In this document: positions 26,708 to 35,412 of the stretch, piece by piece
Layout of the letters: every line of letters begins with the position of its first letter
How positions within the stretch are numbered: position 1 is the stretch's first letter
Source: JAWKWH01 sp965204295
GTDB taxonomy: Bacteria > Pseudomonadota > Alphaproteobacteria > Rhizobiales > Rhizobiaceae
NCBI GenBank assembly: GCA_965204295.1
Contig: OZ241973.1
Span: 3,224,001 to 3,288,000 of the forward strand
DNA: 64,000 nt
Direction: 5' to 3'
Notes under the pieces: model-generated
What the model was told of the DNA's origin: nothing
The model's input: only the letters and a program-made list of their open reading frames with translations
Databases searched by the model: none
Position numbers and translations under genes: made by a program

Positions 26708-27283
26708 TTACGGGTGGGTCGATACGGTTATGAATTCGATCTTGTCAGAAAGGATTTCACGGAATCCATGGGGAAGTTTGGCGTCGAAACTTAGCGTGTC
26801 CCCCGTAGACATATTGAAGTCTTCGGTACCGCAGCGATAGGTCGCTTTGCCCTGAATCATGTAGATAAAAACATGTCCCTCATGCTGATAGCTGGGCAAA
26901 TCGCCCGATTGTTCTCGTGAAATACAGATGCGCGCCGACTGGAATGTGCTGCCGGGGGCGCCATGTTTGCCCAACAGAAGATAGCTATGCGTATGTCCTT
27001 GTGTGATGCGCCGAGCCTGAAGCCCATCCCCGGCTCGTGCGTGATGCACATCCGCCGCCGTGTCCGAATGAGCAAACAACGCCATCAACGGTACATCCAG
27101 GGCGTTAGCCAAAGATTGGAGCGTGGCAAGCGAAGGGGAGACATGACCGTTTTCAATCCGGCTGATCATCGCGGTAGATACTTGTGCCCGGTTCGCGAGA
27201 TCACCCAGTTTCAGGTCACGTTCCAACCGCAGTCTTTGAAGCGTCTGACCAACTTCGCTCTCAGTGCAAGTTTTCTTTTCCAC
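26708..27283 (-). CDS. XRE-family regulator with C-terminal cupin
   Basis: A 191-residue regulator: N-terminal HTH_3 domain (residues 10-65; DLANRAQVSTAMISRIENGH) and C-terminal cupin (residues about 105-185; SYQHEGHVFIYMIQGKATYR, DTLSFDAKLPHGF). The start is GTG at 27283. This two-domain class senses small metabolites and often controls amino acid, sarcosine or creatine catabolic genes. A broken relative lies at 7490-7866 on the same strand, so the pair brackets the catabolic island. The effector is unknown. Confidence 0.85.
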   Translation of the reverse strand: MEKKTCTESEVGQTLQRLRLERDLKLGDLANRAQVSTAMISRIENGHVSPSLATLQSLANALDVPLMALFAHSDTAADVHHARAGDGLQARRITQGHTHSYLLLGKHGAPGSTFQSARICISREQSGDLPSYQHEGHVFIYMIQGKATYRCGTEDFNMSTGDTLSFDAKLPHGFREILSDKIEFITVSTHP

Positions 27284-27490
27284 TACGTTTGCTGCCGATC
27301 ATGACATTTGGAATATTGGTACGGCGCATTTATCGCTCATCCATGCTAACCCAATCAGTGCCAGTTTCAAAAAACGCGTCAAGGTCGAATTTTGTGGGTG
27401 TGTGTGGCGGTTTTGTTGCGATTGCCAGAACACTTGATGTCATGTCAGACCCTGCTCACGCCCTTCGCGCTCCCGGTCAAGCAATAAGGC

Positions 27491-27527
27491 GGAACCGCCA
27501 CGCACGGTTCCGGGGCGCGAAGCGCCC
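27491..27527. repeat. Two consecutive perfect hairpins
   Basis: GGAACCG (27491-27497) pairs with CGGTTCC (27505-27511), and immediately after GGGCGC-GAA-GCGCCC (27513-27527) forms a second stem. A weaker ACTCC/GGAGT stem follows near 27565-27585. They lie in the 430-bp gap (27284-27713) before the PD-(D/E)XK gene; no gene is seen in that gap. This could be a structured leader, a REP-like element or a terminator. Confidence 0.4.
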
Positions 27528-27713
27528 GCACCAAGTGTTGAGCGCCGACCGATTCAGCGCCACTCCCTTTGACTTTTGGAGTCGGAGCGCCTACGGCGTA
27601 TGTCCAAGTCCAAAGGCGGCGGGGACAGGCTTGGTGCGGTTGTTGCAATTCCCGATCATCGGGATCATTTTGCGGGGGCGCACCGCGAGGGTCGGTCCCT
27701 GGGAGAGGTTTCC

Positions 27714-28631
27714 ATGGCAGAGAGGGGTAATTCAACTATGGATTCGATTTTTAATGGAACGGACGAGATAATTTGTGAAGCACTCGACCTATGTAGGCAA
27801 AAACTGAAACAGAAAACGACCTGTCGGAAACTTTCGGAAGCTTTGCCGGCCGGTTTCGAGGCGGGAATTGTTTCATCGCTCTTCAAACGGATAGTAGGTA
27901 ACTGGCAGGGACGCATTCCATCACCGGAGAATTGGCAACTAAGGCGTCGAACTGATTTCTCTAAAAACAGCAACAGTAAAAGGCTAGAAACCATGCTGGA
28001 ACGCGCAATCGCGATCTTAGCGGTAGCGGACGAGTTGCCTGAATGGCACAATCAGATTTCCGTGGATTCCGGCCTGGTTGATGGTGGTCGGGGAAGGCAT
28101 GTCGACCTCGCCCGCATGGATGGCAATGACGCGGAACTGGTTGAACTGAAATGGCCACGCGACCTGAAAAGTCCAAAAGATACGCCACTCTCCGCCCTCT
28201 TCCAGGTTCTGGAGTATGGATTGGCGTTGCTCTTTAGCAGGAGGAACGCGAAGAAGTTCAGGTATCGCGAGCGAGCGCTGATTGAGGCGCGTGTAGTGAA
28301 ACTCGCCGTATTGGCTCCATCTCAGTATTACGATGAGTACGATTGCCGGAAATATGCGGACGTGGTCAGCGACGGGTTGCGGCGGCTTCGCGTCACCCAT
28401 CCCGATTTGCCCGAGATGAGTTTTCATTTCTTGCAGTTTCCAAGCTGTTTCGAACACCCGTTTCAAACTGACGACGAGGTATGTGAGTTGCGTATGCTCG
28501 GAGAACGCGCCAAATCATTGTCCACTGATGACGACGAGGTACGTAAGTTTCGTATGAGCGTTAAGAACTCATCAAACCTAATGAGATTACGTGACACAAT
28601 GAGCGCGCTTGAGCCCGTGTGGGATTCTTGA
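27714..28631 (+). CDS. Predicted PD-(D/E)XK nuclease-fold protein
   Basis: A 305-residue protein of no family I can name. Residues 90-170 fit a RecB-like PD-(D/E)XK nuclease: an acidic helix (RLETMLERAI, Glu96), Asp131 in RHVDLARMDG, the E-x-K pair Glu144/Lys146 in AELVELKWP, and QxxxY (Gln164-Tyr168) in LFQVLEYGLAL. The N-terminal 85 residues look helical, and the C-terminus carries a near-duplicate acidic segment. ATG at 27714 has GGGAGAGG just upstream. The beta-CASP RNase gene starts at, or overlaps, its stop, so the two proteins are probably made together. Function is unknown; nucleic acid cleavage is inferred from motifs alone. Confidence 0.6.
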   Translation: MAERGNSTMDSIFNGTDEIICEALDLCRQKLKQKTTCRKLSEALPAGFEAGIVSSLFKRIVGNWQGRIPSPENWQLRRRTDFSKNSNSKRLETMLERAIAILAVADELPEWHNQISVDSGLVDGGRGRHVDLARMDGNDAELVELKWPRDLKSPKDTPLSALFQVLEYGLALLFSRRNAKKFRYRERALIEARVVKLAVLAPSQYYDEYDCRKYADVVSDGLRRLRVTHPDLPEMSFHFLQFPSCFEHPFQTDDEVCELRMLGERAKSLSTDDDEVRKFRMSVKNSSNLMRLRDTMSALEPVWDS

Positions 28632-28633
28632 TC

Positions 28634-29878
28634 GTGCGAATTCGAATCCATCGCGGGGCCGAGGAAATCGGCGGCAATTGCGTCGAACTTCACGCGGAAG
28701 GGGCGTCAATCCTGCTGGATCTCGGCGAGCCGCTGATGGGTGACGAATCCGGCGAGCAAGCGTTGCCGGATATTCCGGGCCTGACGGACGGTTCAAACGA
28801 AAGTTTGCTGGGGGTCGTGATTTCTCACCCTCATATGGACCACTATGGCCTCGTCCGCTTCGCATCGCCCTCTCTTCCGAAATACATGGGACGGGAGGCC
28901 GACAAGCTGTTGCGCGCCGCCGGCGCATTCACGTCCTTCGGCATGAATTTTGAGAACGTCAAACACTATCGCGACAAAGCGCCATTCAGGATCGGGCCGT
29001 TCCGGGTCACGCCGTATCTCGCCGACCACTCGGCGTTCGATTCCTATTCTTTCCTGATCGAAGCCGCGGGCAAGCGCCTTTTCTATTCCGGCGACCTGCG
29101 CGGACACGGATGGAAAGGCTGGGCCTTCGAACGGCTTGTCAGCGATCCACCCGCGCGGGTCGATGCGATGTTGTTGGAGGGCACGACGCTAAGTCGGGAA
29201 GCCGGGGGTCCCGCTTTGGCGGAATCTGAATTGGTGGAAAACATCGCGGAGAAAATTCATGAAACGGACGGCATCGTTCTTGCCGGCTTTTCCGGTCAGA
29301 ATATCGATCGCTTCGTTACCTTCTACAAGGCGACTCGCAAGGCAGGCCGCACTTTCGTCGCCGATTGCTATATCGCCCATCTGCTGCGCTCAATAGGAAG
29401 GCCGACGCTTCCCGATCCGACATCGAGAGCGATGCGGGTCTTTCTCCCCGGCGGCATGAAACGCCGAATTGTGCGGACGAAGCGCTTCGACGTGGTCGAG
29501 CCTTTCCGTGGGTCTCGGATTTATGCCGATGAGATTTCGCGGAGGAAGCACCGACTGGTTATGACTTTTCGCGCGTCGATGGCGGGCGATTTTGAGGGGA
29601 ACGGAATTCTGGATGGCGGAAGGCTGATTTACTCGATGTGGCCGGGATATCTGGAAAGAAGCTCGCCCAATACGGAAGACTGGTGCGCACGGAACGGGGT
29701 CATGTTCGATATTTCACATAGTTCGGGACACGCCGGCCATGACGATCTGTCCCGCGTGGTGCGGGGGATGGCCCCCCGGACGGTCATACCGATCCATACT
29801 CTGGCGCCGGAGCGGTTTAAGGGCCTGGGAGCGCCGGTATCCGTCGTTCCGAACAACCGGTGGCATACAATCGAATAG
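28634..29878 (+). CDS. Beta-CASP metallo-beta-lactamase RNase-like protein
   Basis: A 414-residue MBL-fold protein resembling the RNase J/CPSF group. Metal ligands: HxHxDH at residues 65-70 (SHPHMDHYG), His in YLADHSAFDS near 135, Asp in FYSGDLRGHGW near 155. A beta-CASP insertion begins with LLEGTTL (motif A), continues with LAGFSGQNIDRF (motif B), and SHSSGHAGHDDL supplies the C-terminal His motif. It lacks the long C-terminal domain of RNase J. Likely starts are GTG 28634 or GTG 28619 (overlapping the previous gene). Linked to a PD-(D/E)XK protein; a joint role in RNA or foreign nucleic acid processing is inference. Confidence 0.8.
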   Translation: MRIRIHRGAEEIGGNCVELHAEGASILLDLGEPLMGDESGEQALPDIPGLTDGSNESLLGVVISHPHMDHYGLVRFASPSLPKYMGREADKLLRAAGAFTSFGMNFENVKHYRDKAPFRIGPFRVTPYLADHSAFDSYSFLIEAAGKRLFYSGDLRGHGWKGWAFERLVSDPPARVDAMLLEGTTLSREAGGPALAESELVENIAEKIHETDGIVLAGFSGQNIDRFVTFYKATRKAGRTFVADCYIAHLLRSIGRPTLPDPTSRAMRVFLPGGMKRRIVRTKRFDVVEPFRGSRIYADEISRRKHRLVMTFRASMAGDFEGNGILDGGRLIYSMWPGYLERSSPNTEDWCARNGVMFDISHSSGHAGHDDLSRVVRGMAPRTVIPIHTLAPERFKGLGAPVSVVPNNRWHTIE

Positions 29879-29935
29879 TTCCCGACATTACGGGTTCCTT
29901 GCATTTGTCCACGTTCCTCCTGCTTCGCGCCGGTC

Positions 29936-30925
29936 CTAGCCCCACACTTCGCGGTCCGGCGGAAAGACAAGCGTGTTTTCATAATGAAGACCCGGCGTTC
30001 TGTCTCCGGCGAGCAGAAGAGGACCATCGAGGTCGACATAATCGGCATCCTGCGCGAGCAAGACCGCCGGCGCCATCGAGAGCGACGTTCCGACCATGCA
30101 GCCGACCATTGTCTTCATCCCCAGCGATTTCGCCATGTTCTGCATCGCGATCGCGGCAGTCAGGCCGCCAGCCTTGTCGAGCTTGATGTTCACAGCGTCA
30201 TAAAGACCGGCAAGCTGTCCGACATCCGCGGCGACATGTGCGCTTTCGTCGGCGCAAATCGCCATCGGACTCTCAATGTTCCGCAAAACCTCGTCTCTGT
30301 CCGCCGCCAGCGGTTGCTCGACGAGTTCGATCCGGTTCTCCGCGGCCGCGGCCAGGTTTTCCGGCAGATTTTCGGGCGTCCAGCCTTCGTTCGCGTCGAC
30401 GATAAGCCGGCAGCGGGGTGCGGCCTTCGCGACCGCGCGCATCCGTTCCACGTCGCCATCGGCTCCCAGCTTCAGCTTTAACAGCGGATTCGTACCGGCG
30501 GACCTGGCGGCGGCGGCCATTGCCTCCGGTGTGTCGAGCGAGATGGTATAAGCGGTCGTCAGCGGTCGCGGCGCGGTCTTGCACAGAAATCGCGACGCAC
30601 GGCAACCGGCCAGTCGCGCTTCCAGATCTCACATGGCGCAGTCGATCGCGTTTCGCGCGGCTCCCGGCGGCATGGCGTCCAAAAGCGCAAGCCGGTCCGG
30701 TCCTTCGGATATAAGCGGCGCCATCGCCTCAATCGCGTCGCGAACATCGTTCACGGTTTCGCCGTAGCGCATATAGGGAACACATTCTCCGCGCCCCCGG
30801 AAGCCGGCTTCGCCGATTGTGCAGGTGATGACCGTGGCCTCGGTTTTCACACCCCGGGAGATACGAAACGATCCGGCGATCAGGTAGTGTTCGACCGCAA
30901 CGGATAGGCTATGCTGCATCGCCAT
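29936..30925 (-). pseudogene. Dipeptide epimerase (enolase superfamily) with one in-frame TGA
   Basis: Reads as one continuous 329-codon frame with a single TGA at 30629-30631. Before it: GEAGFRGRGECVPYMRYGE and ARNAIDCAM; after it: DLEARLAG, TTAYTISLDTPEAMAAA, the Lys motif LLKLKLGADGD, metal ligands in LIVDANEGW, ELVEQPL and CADESAH, and the second Lys in NIKLDKAGG. All catalytic positions of L-Ala-D/L-Glu epimerases are kept. The TGA stands where homologues have Trp (CAxWDLEAK), a one-base change from TGG. Other genes here end in TGA, so the code is standard. Either a recent nonsense mutation or a sequence error. Confidence 0.85.
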
Positions 30926-30999
30926 GATCCGGAACGATTCGCAATTGCGGCAACTTCCTCCGATGCCATCAGGCCGGTATTCGGCGGTGCGAGTCCGAC

Positions 31000-32172
31000 A
31001 TGTGGACTAAAGCGGAAACCAACGCAAGCGCGCAACCGACGGCGAATGTGTCCGTGGAGCAGGCGGGGCCGGGCGGCATGAAGCTCTCGTGTCGGGGCAT
31101 ATGGACGACCCGAACCGCCGCGTTGCTCGAAAAGGCCATGCGTGATGCCGAGTCGATCGGTGAATCAAATTCCCTCACGATCGATCTTTCCGCGATTGAG
31201 AAGATGGACACTGCCGGTGCATGGCTGGTTCAACGATTGATCGCCCGACACCGGCGCAATGGCGTCGAGGTGACCTGCCGGGGCGTTTCCGGAAAAATCG
31301 AAACGTTGCTAAGCGCGGTGTCTGATGCCGCAGAACAGGAACCTCAGGCGGCGCGGCGCGGCAGGGGCGGCATCCTGCTTGATGTTTTTGCGGGCATTGG
31401 GCGGTTGGCGGTCGATTTCTACATCGAGTTCCTGATGGGGATGCACATATTGGGCGCAACCATTCGCGGCGCACAGATGAAGACGGGCCGCCGGCACACC
31501 TTGCGTCCGGCCGCGATCGTCAATCAGATGGACAGAATGGGCGTCGGCGCGCTTCCGGTCGTATTGCTGATGTCAACGATCATCGGTGCGATCATTGCGC
31601 AGCAGGGCGCCTTTCAACTCCGGTATTTCGGCGCCGAAATATTTGTCGTCGATCTGGTCGCCATTCTGATTCTCCGTGAGATAGGCGTGCTTTTGACGGC
31701 GATCATGATCGCCGGGCGTTCAGGCAGCGCGATCACTGCCGAAATCGGCTCGATGAAGATGCGTGAAGAAATCGACGCGCTCACCGTGATCGGGCTCAAT
31801 CCGGTTGGCGTACTGGTATTTCCGCGTCTGGTCGCCTTGGTGATCATGTTGCCATGCCTGACGATCGCGGCCAATGCCGCCGCGCTTGCGGGCGCGATAT
31901 TCGTGGCCTGGGTTTATTCCGATATAACTCCGGTTGCATTCATCGAACGCATGCGTATCGGAATCGACCTGACGACGATATTCGCCGGCATGATCAAAGC
32001 GCCGTTCATGGCGATCATCATCGGCGTCATCGCGTCGATTGAGGGATTGAAAACCGGTGGCAGCGCTGAATCGCTTGGCCAGCATGTCACTGCTTCGGTG
32101 GTAAAATCGATTTTCATCGTCATTCTTGTCGACGGGCTGTTCGCCATGTTTTATGCCGCAGTTGACTTCTAG
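31000..32172 (+). CDS. Mla-type phospholipid ABC transporter permease with N-terminal STAS domain
   Basis: A 390-residue MlaE/YrbE permease. Residues about 20-105 form a STAS domain (LTIDLSAIEKMDTAGAWLVQR), equivalent to MlaB fused in cis, as is usual in alphaproteobacteria. The remaining part is the membrane permease with the family motifs RPAAIVNQMDRMGVGALPVV, the EQ-loop region REIGVLLTAIMIAGRSGSAI and AEIGSMKMREEIDAL. It acts in the inner membrane in lipid movement between the two membranes. The ATPase gene follows directly at the stop codon. Confidence 0.92.
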   Translation: MWTKAETNASAQPTANVSVEQAGPGGMKLSCRGIWTTRTAALLEKAMRDAESIGESNSLTIDLSAIEKMDTAGAWLVQRLIARHRRNGVEVTCRGVSGKIETLLSAVSDAAEQEPQAARRGRGGILLDVFAGIGRLAVDFYIEFLMGMHILGATIRGAQMKTGRRHTLRPAAIVNQMDRMGVGALPVVLLMSTIIGAIIAQQGAFQLRYFGAEIFVVDLVAILILREIGVLLTAIMIAGRSGSAITAEIGSMKMREEIDALTVIGLNPVGVLVFPRLVALVIMLPCLTIAANAAALAGAIFVAWVYSDITPVAFIERMRIGIDLTTIFAGMIKAPFMAIIIGVIASIEGLKTGGSAESLGQHVTASVVKSIFIVILVDGLFAMFYAAVDF

Positions 32173-33000
32173 ATGGACGCGATGACCGGCAACGGGCAAT
32201 CCAACGGGAGCAGCGCCGGTAACGGCGCGGAAGATGACATCGTCCTCTCGGTGCGCGGTGTTACGGTGGCGTTTGGCGACAAGGTGATTCTTGAAGATTT
32301 GTCGCTGCATCTGAGGCGCGGTGAAATTCTGGGGTTTGTCGGCGCTTCCGGTTCCGGTAAATCCGTATTACTGCGCACCGTCCTCGGATTGAACAAGAAA
32401 CAGGCCGGCACAATCGAATTATTCGGTCTTGATATCGATTCCGTGTCCGATGAACAGCGGCTGCGGGTCGACATGCGGCTCGGGGTTCTTTTCCAGCACG
32501 GAGCATTGTTTTCCGCGTTGACGGTTCTGGAGAACATCCAGGTGCCGATGCGTGAGTATCTGGATCTGCCGCAATCCCTGATGGACGAGCTCGCCAGACT
32601 GAAGATCGGTCTCGTCGGCCTCGCCGTCGATGCCGCCGGCAAATATCCGTCTGAACTGTCCGGCGGAATGATCAAGCGCGCCGCGCTGGCGCGAGCCCTG
32701 GCGCTTGATCCGGACATCGTGTTTCTCGACGAGCCGACATCCGGTCTCGATCCGATCGGCGCGGCTGATTTCGACGATCTCGTGGTCAAATTGCGCGATA
32801 CGATGGGGCTCACGGTCTACATGGTTACTCACGATCTCGACAGTCTTCATTCGGCATGCGACCGAATCGCGGTATTGGGTGACCGGCGCGTCCTGATCCA
32901 AGGGACATTGCGGGATATGCTCGAATTCGATGAACCGTGGGTCGAATCATATTTTCGCGGCAAGCGCGCCCGCGTGGTGCAGTCACGTCCAACGGTATGA
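32173..33000 (+). CDS. mlaF: Mla-type phospholipid transporter ATP-binding protein
   Basis: A 275-residue ABC ATPase of the MlaF group: Walker A GASGSGKSV, Q-loop FQHGALFSALTVLEN, signature LSGGMIKRAALARAL (MIKR in place of QQQR is characteristic of MlaF), Walker B IVFLDEPTSGLDPIGA, and H-loop MVTHDLDSL. The N-terminal 20 residues are Asn/Gly-rich. It begins on the base after the permease stop and energises that permease. Confidence 0.93.
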   Translation: MDAMTGNGQSNGSSAGNGAEDDIVLSVRGVTVAFGDKVILEDLSLHLRRGEILGFVGASGSGKSVLLRTVLGLNKKQAGTIELFGLDIDSVSDEQRLRVDMRLGVLFQHGALFSALTVLENIQVPMREYLDLPQSLMDELARLKIGLVGLAVDAAGKYPSELSGGMIKRAALARALALDPDIVFLDEPTSGLDPIGAADFDDLVVKLRDTMGLTVYMVTHDLDSLHSACDRIAVLGDRRVLIQGTLRDMLEFDEPWVESYFRGKRARVVQSRPTV

Positions 33001-33017
33001 GGGTTCAAGACCGGTAG

Positions 33018-34679
33018 ATGGAAACAAGAGCAAACTACGTGCTGGTCGGATTGTTCACGCTCGCCGCGACAATCGCCATATTTGGTTTCGTCTATTGGAC
33101 GGCGCGCATTGGCGATACGGCTCAATCGACTTCACTGCGGGTTCGCATTCCCGGCTCGGCATCGGGTCTCGGGCGCGGAAGTTTTGTTCTCTTCAACGGC
33201 GTCAAGGTCGGTGATGTGAACCGCGTATATATCGACGTGTCGAATCCGTCCGTGGCGATTGCCGACACCTTGATCGACGCTCTGACGCCGATTACGAAAT
33301 CGACAAGCGCAACGCTCGGAATTGTAGGGCTTACGGGCACAACCAACATTGAGCTTCAAGGCGGCGACCCGCGAGAAGAAAACCTCATCCGCGCCGCACT
33401 GGAAGCAGGAAAGGTACCGGAGATTACCGCGAAACCCTCGGTCGTGACCGATATTCTGGAATCGGCCACGACGTTGATGGAGCGGGCCAACGGCGTGCTT
33501 GGCGGCCTGGAGCGGTTCGTCCAGGATGCCCGTGAACCGCTGACGGAAACGCTCCGAAACACCGAAAGGTTTTCCGGTGCGCTGGCCGACAATGCCGATG
33601 AAATAGAGGCATTCCTGGCAAATGCCGACAAGCTCGCCGATACGCTGGGCGGCGTATCGGATCAATTCGATACGACATTGAAGGCCGCCGAGGAATTGCT
33701 GAAGTCATTCGACGACGAGAAAGTTAACACGATCATCGCAAATGTCGAAGAGTTCACGGGAAAGCTGAATTCGACCGCGAATGGCATCGACGGCGTGATG
33801 GAGAATGTCAAATCCGCTTCCGGGTCGATCGCGGACCTTTCCGAACGCGCCGGGAGCGCGCTTGACAAGGTCGACAATATCCTTGGAAAGGTGGACGATG
33901 AAGCCGTCCGAACCGCACTCGCCGACATTGCCGAAGCGAGCGCCACGGCCAGGACCATCGCCGAAGACATATCGAAGGTAACCGGCAAATTCGGCGATCG
34001 CGCCGAGGATATCGACCGGATCATCGCCAATGCGCGCATCTTGTCGGAGCGCCTGACCAAGGCGTCCGGGAAAATAGTCGGCATCATGGAAAATGTAGAC
34101 ACCGCCGTCGCCAATATCTCCGACTTTTCCGAACGTGCCGGTGGAACCCTGGACAAGGTCGATGGCATTCTCGAAGGCGTGGATGCCGAGCAGGTCAAAA
34201 CCGCATTGAACAATATCGCCGAAGCCAGCGACACCGCGCGCAATGCGGTGAGCGATGTTGCAAAGGTGATCGAAAAGTTCGGCGCTCGCTCGGATGACAT
34301 CGACGCCATCATCGACAACGCCAGCCAGTTGGCCGAGCGCCTTAACAGGGCATCCGAGCGTGTCGATGGCGTGTTGGCGAAATTGGATGGGGTACTCGGT
34401 TCCGAGGACGCGGATGGGATGATCGCTGCCGCCCGAGAAACGCTGCATTCGTTCCGCAAGGTGGCGGAAACGCTTAACGCCAGGGTGGCCACGATCGCTG
34501 ACGGTCTGGCCCGGTTTTCCGGGCAGGGTTTGCGGGATGTAGAGGCGCTGGTGCGCGAAAGCAGACGGTCGATCGCCCGCATCGAACAGGCGATCAGCGA
34601 TCTTGAGCGCAACCCGCAGCGCATATTGTCCGGTGGAGAAGGTTCCGTTCGCCGCTACGATGGCCGTCTGCGGCGTTGA
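33018..34679 (+). CDS. MCE (MlaD) family protein with tandem coiled-coil repeats
   Basis: A 553-residue MCE protein: one N-terminal membrane anchor (residues 8-28), one MCE domain (about 40-120; VRIPGSASGLGRGSFVLFNG, LGIVGLTGTTNIELQGG), and a long helical periplasmic extension. The extension has two 96-residue tandem repeats, starting near residue 260 (VMENVKSASG) and near 356 (IMENVDTAVA), each containing DLSERAG/DFSERAG, LDKVD and an AEDIDRII/SDDIDAII segment, with a third partial copy. MCE proteins form hexameric lipid-passing rings; the extension may make a tube across the periplasm, as in PqiB-type proteins. It sits between mlaF and the lipoprotein gene. Confidence 0.92.
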   Translation: METRANYVLVGLFTLAATIAIFGFVYWTARIGDTAQSTSLRVRIPGSASGLGRGSFVLFNGVKVGDVNRVYIDVSNPSVAIADTLIDALTPITKSTSATLGIVGLTGTTNIELQGGDPREENLIRAALEAGKVPEITAKPSVVTDILESATTLMERANGVLGGLERFVQDAREPLTETLRNTERFSGALADNADEIEAFLANADKLADTLGGVSDQFDTTLKAAEELLKSFDDEKVNTIIANVEEFTGKLNSTANGIDGVMENVKSASGSIADLSERAGSALDKVDNILGKVDDEAVRTALADIAEASATARTIAEDISKVTGKFGDRAEDIDRIIANARILSERLTKASGKIVGIMENVDTAVANISDFSERAGGTLDKVDGILEGVDAEQVKTALNNIAEASDTARNAVSDVAKVIEKFGARSDDIDAIIDNASQLAERLNRASERVDGVLAKLDGVLGSEDADGMIAAARETLHSFRKVAETLNARVATIADGLARFSGQGLRDVEALVRESRRSIARIEQAISDLERNPQRILSGGEGSVRRYDGRLRR

Positions 34680-34749
34680 CATTGCCCCGCCACATCAGCA
34701 AGACGGATTTATCCGGACGGCAACGTCACCCCATGCAGGGAGCAGGCGG

Positions 34750-35361
34750 GTGAGAACAGCATCGAGTTTGACGGTTATTCTGACCGCATCCGCGATGTTG
34801 GCGGGTTGCGCGGCATTTGGCGGTGGCTCGTCCAAACCTATTGATACCTATGAATTGACCGCGCCGTCGCCCGCTACCGTGGGGCGCAGAATTTCCCGTC
34901 GGCAGGCGATCGTCACCGAACCATCGGCGATCAAGGCGCTCGACGGGGAAAACATAGTCGTCCGCTCTTCGGCCACATCCCTTCAATATCTGGATGGCGC
35001 GCAATGGGCCGATCGTCTGCCAAGGATTGTGCAGGCGCGCCTGATTGAAACATTTCAGCGTTCCGGCCGGATAGGCGGTATCGGAACTCCGGGCGAAGGC
35101 TTGGCGGTTGACTATCAGGTCATCGCCGAAATTCGCGCTTTCGAAGTCCGTGTCGAAGGCGGTGACACGGCAGAAGTTGAGATATCGGTCAAGCTGCTGA
35201 ACGACCGGAATGGTATTGTGCGCGCCACACGGGTCTTTACGCATTCCGCAAATGTGACGGCAACGGGAAACGACGGCTACGTCGCTGCACTTGATGCGGC
35301 CTTTGCCCGCGTCGCGGTTGATATCGTCGATTGGGCGCTCACGCGGATGATAGCGGAGTGA
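34750..35361 (+). CDS. ABC-type transport auxiliary lipoprotein
   Basis: A 203-residue outer-membrane lipoprotein of the ABC-transport-auxiliary family (as PqiC-like proteins): signal sequence with lipobox LAGC at residues 15-18, then IDTYELTAPS, FVVRSSATSLQYLDGAQWAD-like sequence (here IVVRSSATSLQYLDGAQWAD) and a C-terminal helix. GTG at 34750 with GGAG eight bases upstream gives a clean signal peptide; longer in-frame starts would run into the MCE gene. It closes the four-gene Mla operon and probably docks the MCE tube at the outer membrane. Confidence 0.88.
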   Translation: MRTASSLTVILTASAMLAGCAAFGGGSSKPIDTYELTAPSPATVGRRISRRQAIVTEPSAIKALDGENIVVRSSATSLQYLDGAQWADRLPRIVQARLIETFQRSGRIGGIGTPGEGLAVDYQVIAEIRAFEVRVEGGDTAEVEISVKLLNDRNGIVRATRVFTHSANVTATGNDGYVAALDAAFARVAVDIVDWALTRMIAE

Positions 35362-35367
35362 AAACGA

Positions 35368-35391
35368 AAACGGGGCCGCGAGTCCCCGTTT
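35368..35391 (+). terminator. Terminator hairpin of the Mla operon
   Basis: AAACGGGG (35368-35375) pairs perfectly with CCCCGTTT (35384-35391) over an 8-base loop, starting 6 bases after the lipoprotein stop. The T-tract is only three bases, so efficiency is uncertain. Confidence 0.7.
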
Positions 35392-35412
35392 GGTGTGAAC
35401 ACGAATGACTTC

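Noticed and set aside
30629..30631. TGA as selenocysteine or Trp codon
   Set aside because: Family has Trp, not Cys/Sec, at this position; no SECIS-like hairpin was evident and TGA terminates many other genes here.
33662..34682. Long minus-strand frames opposite the MCE gene
   Set aside because: They mirror the repeats of the MCE gene; Ser/Ala-rich or Gly-rich low-complexity products.
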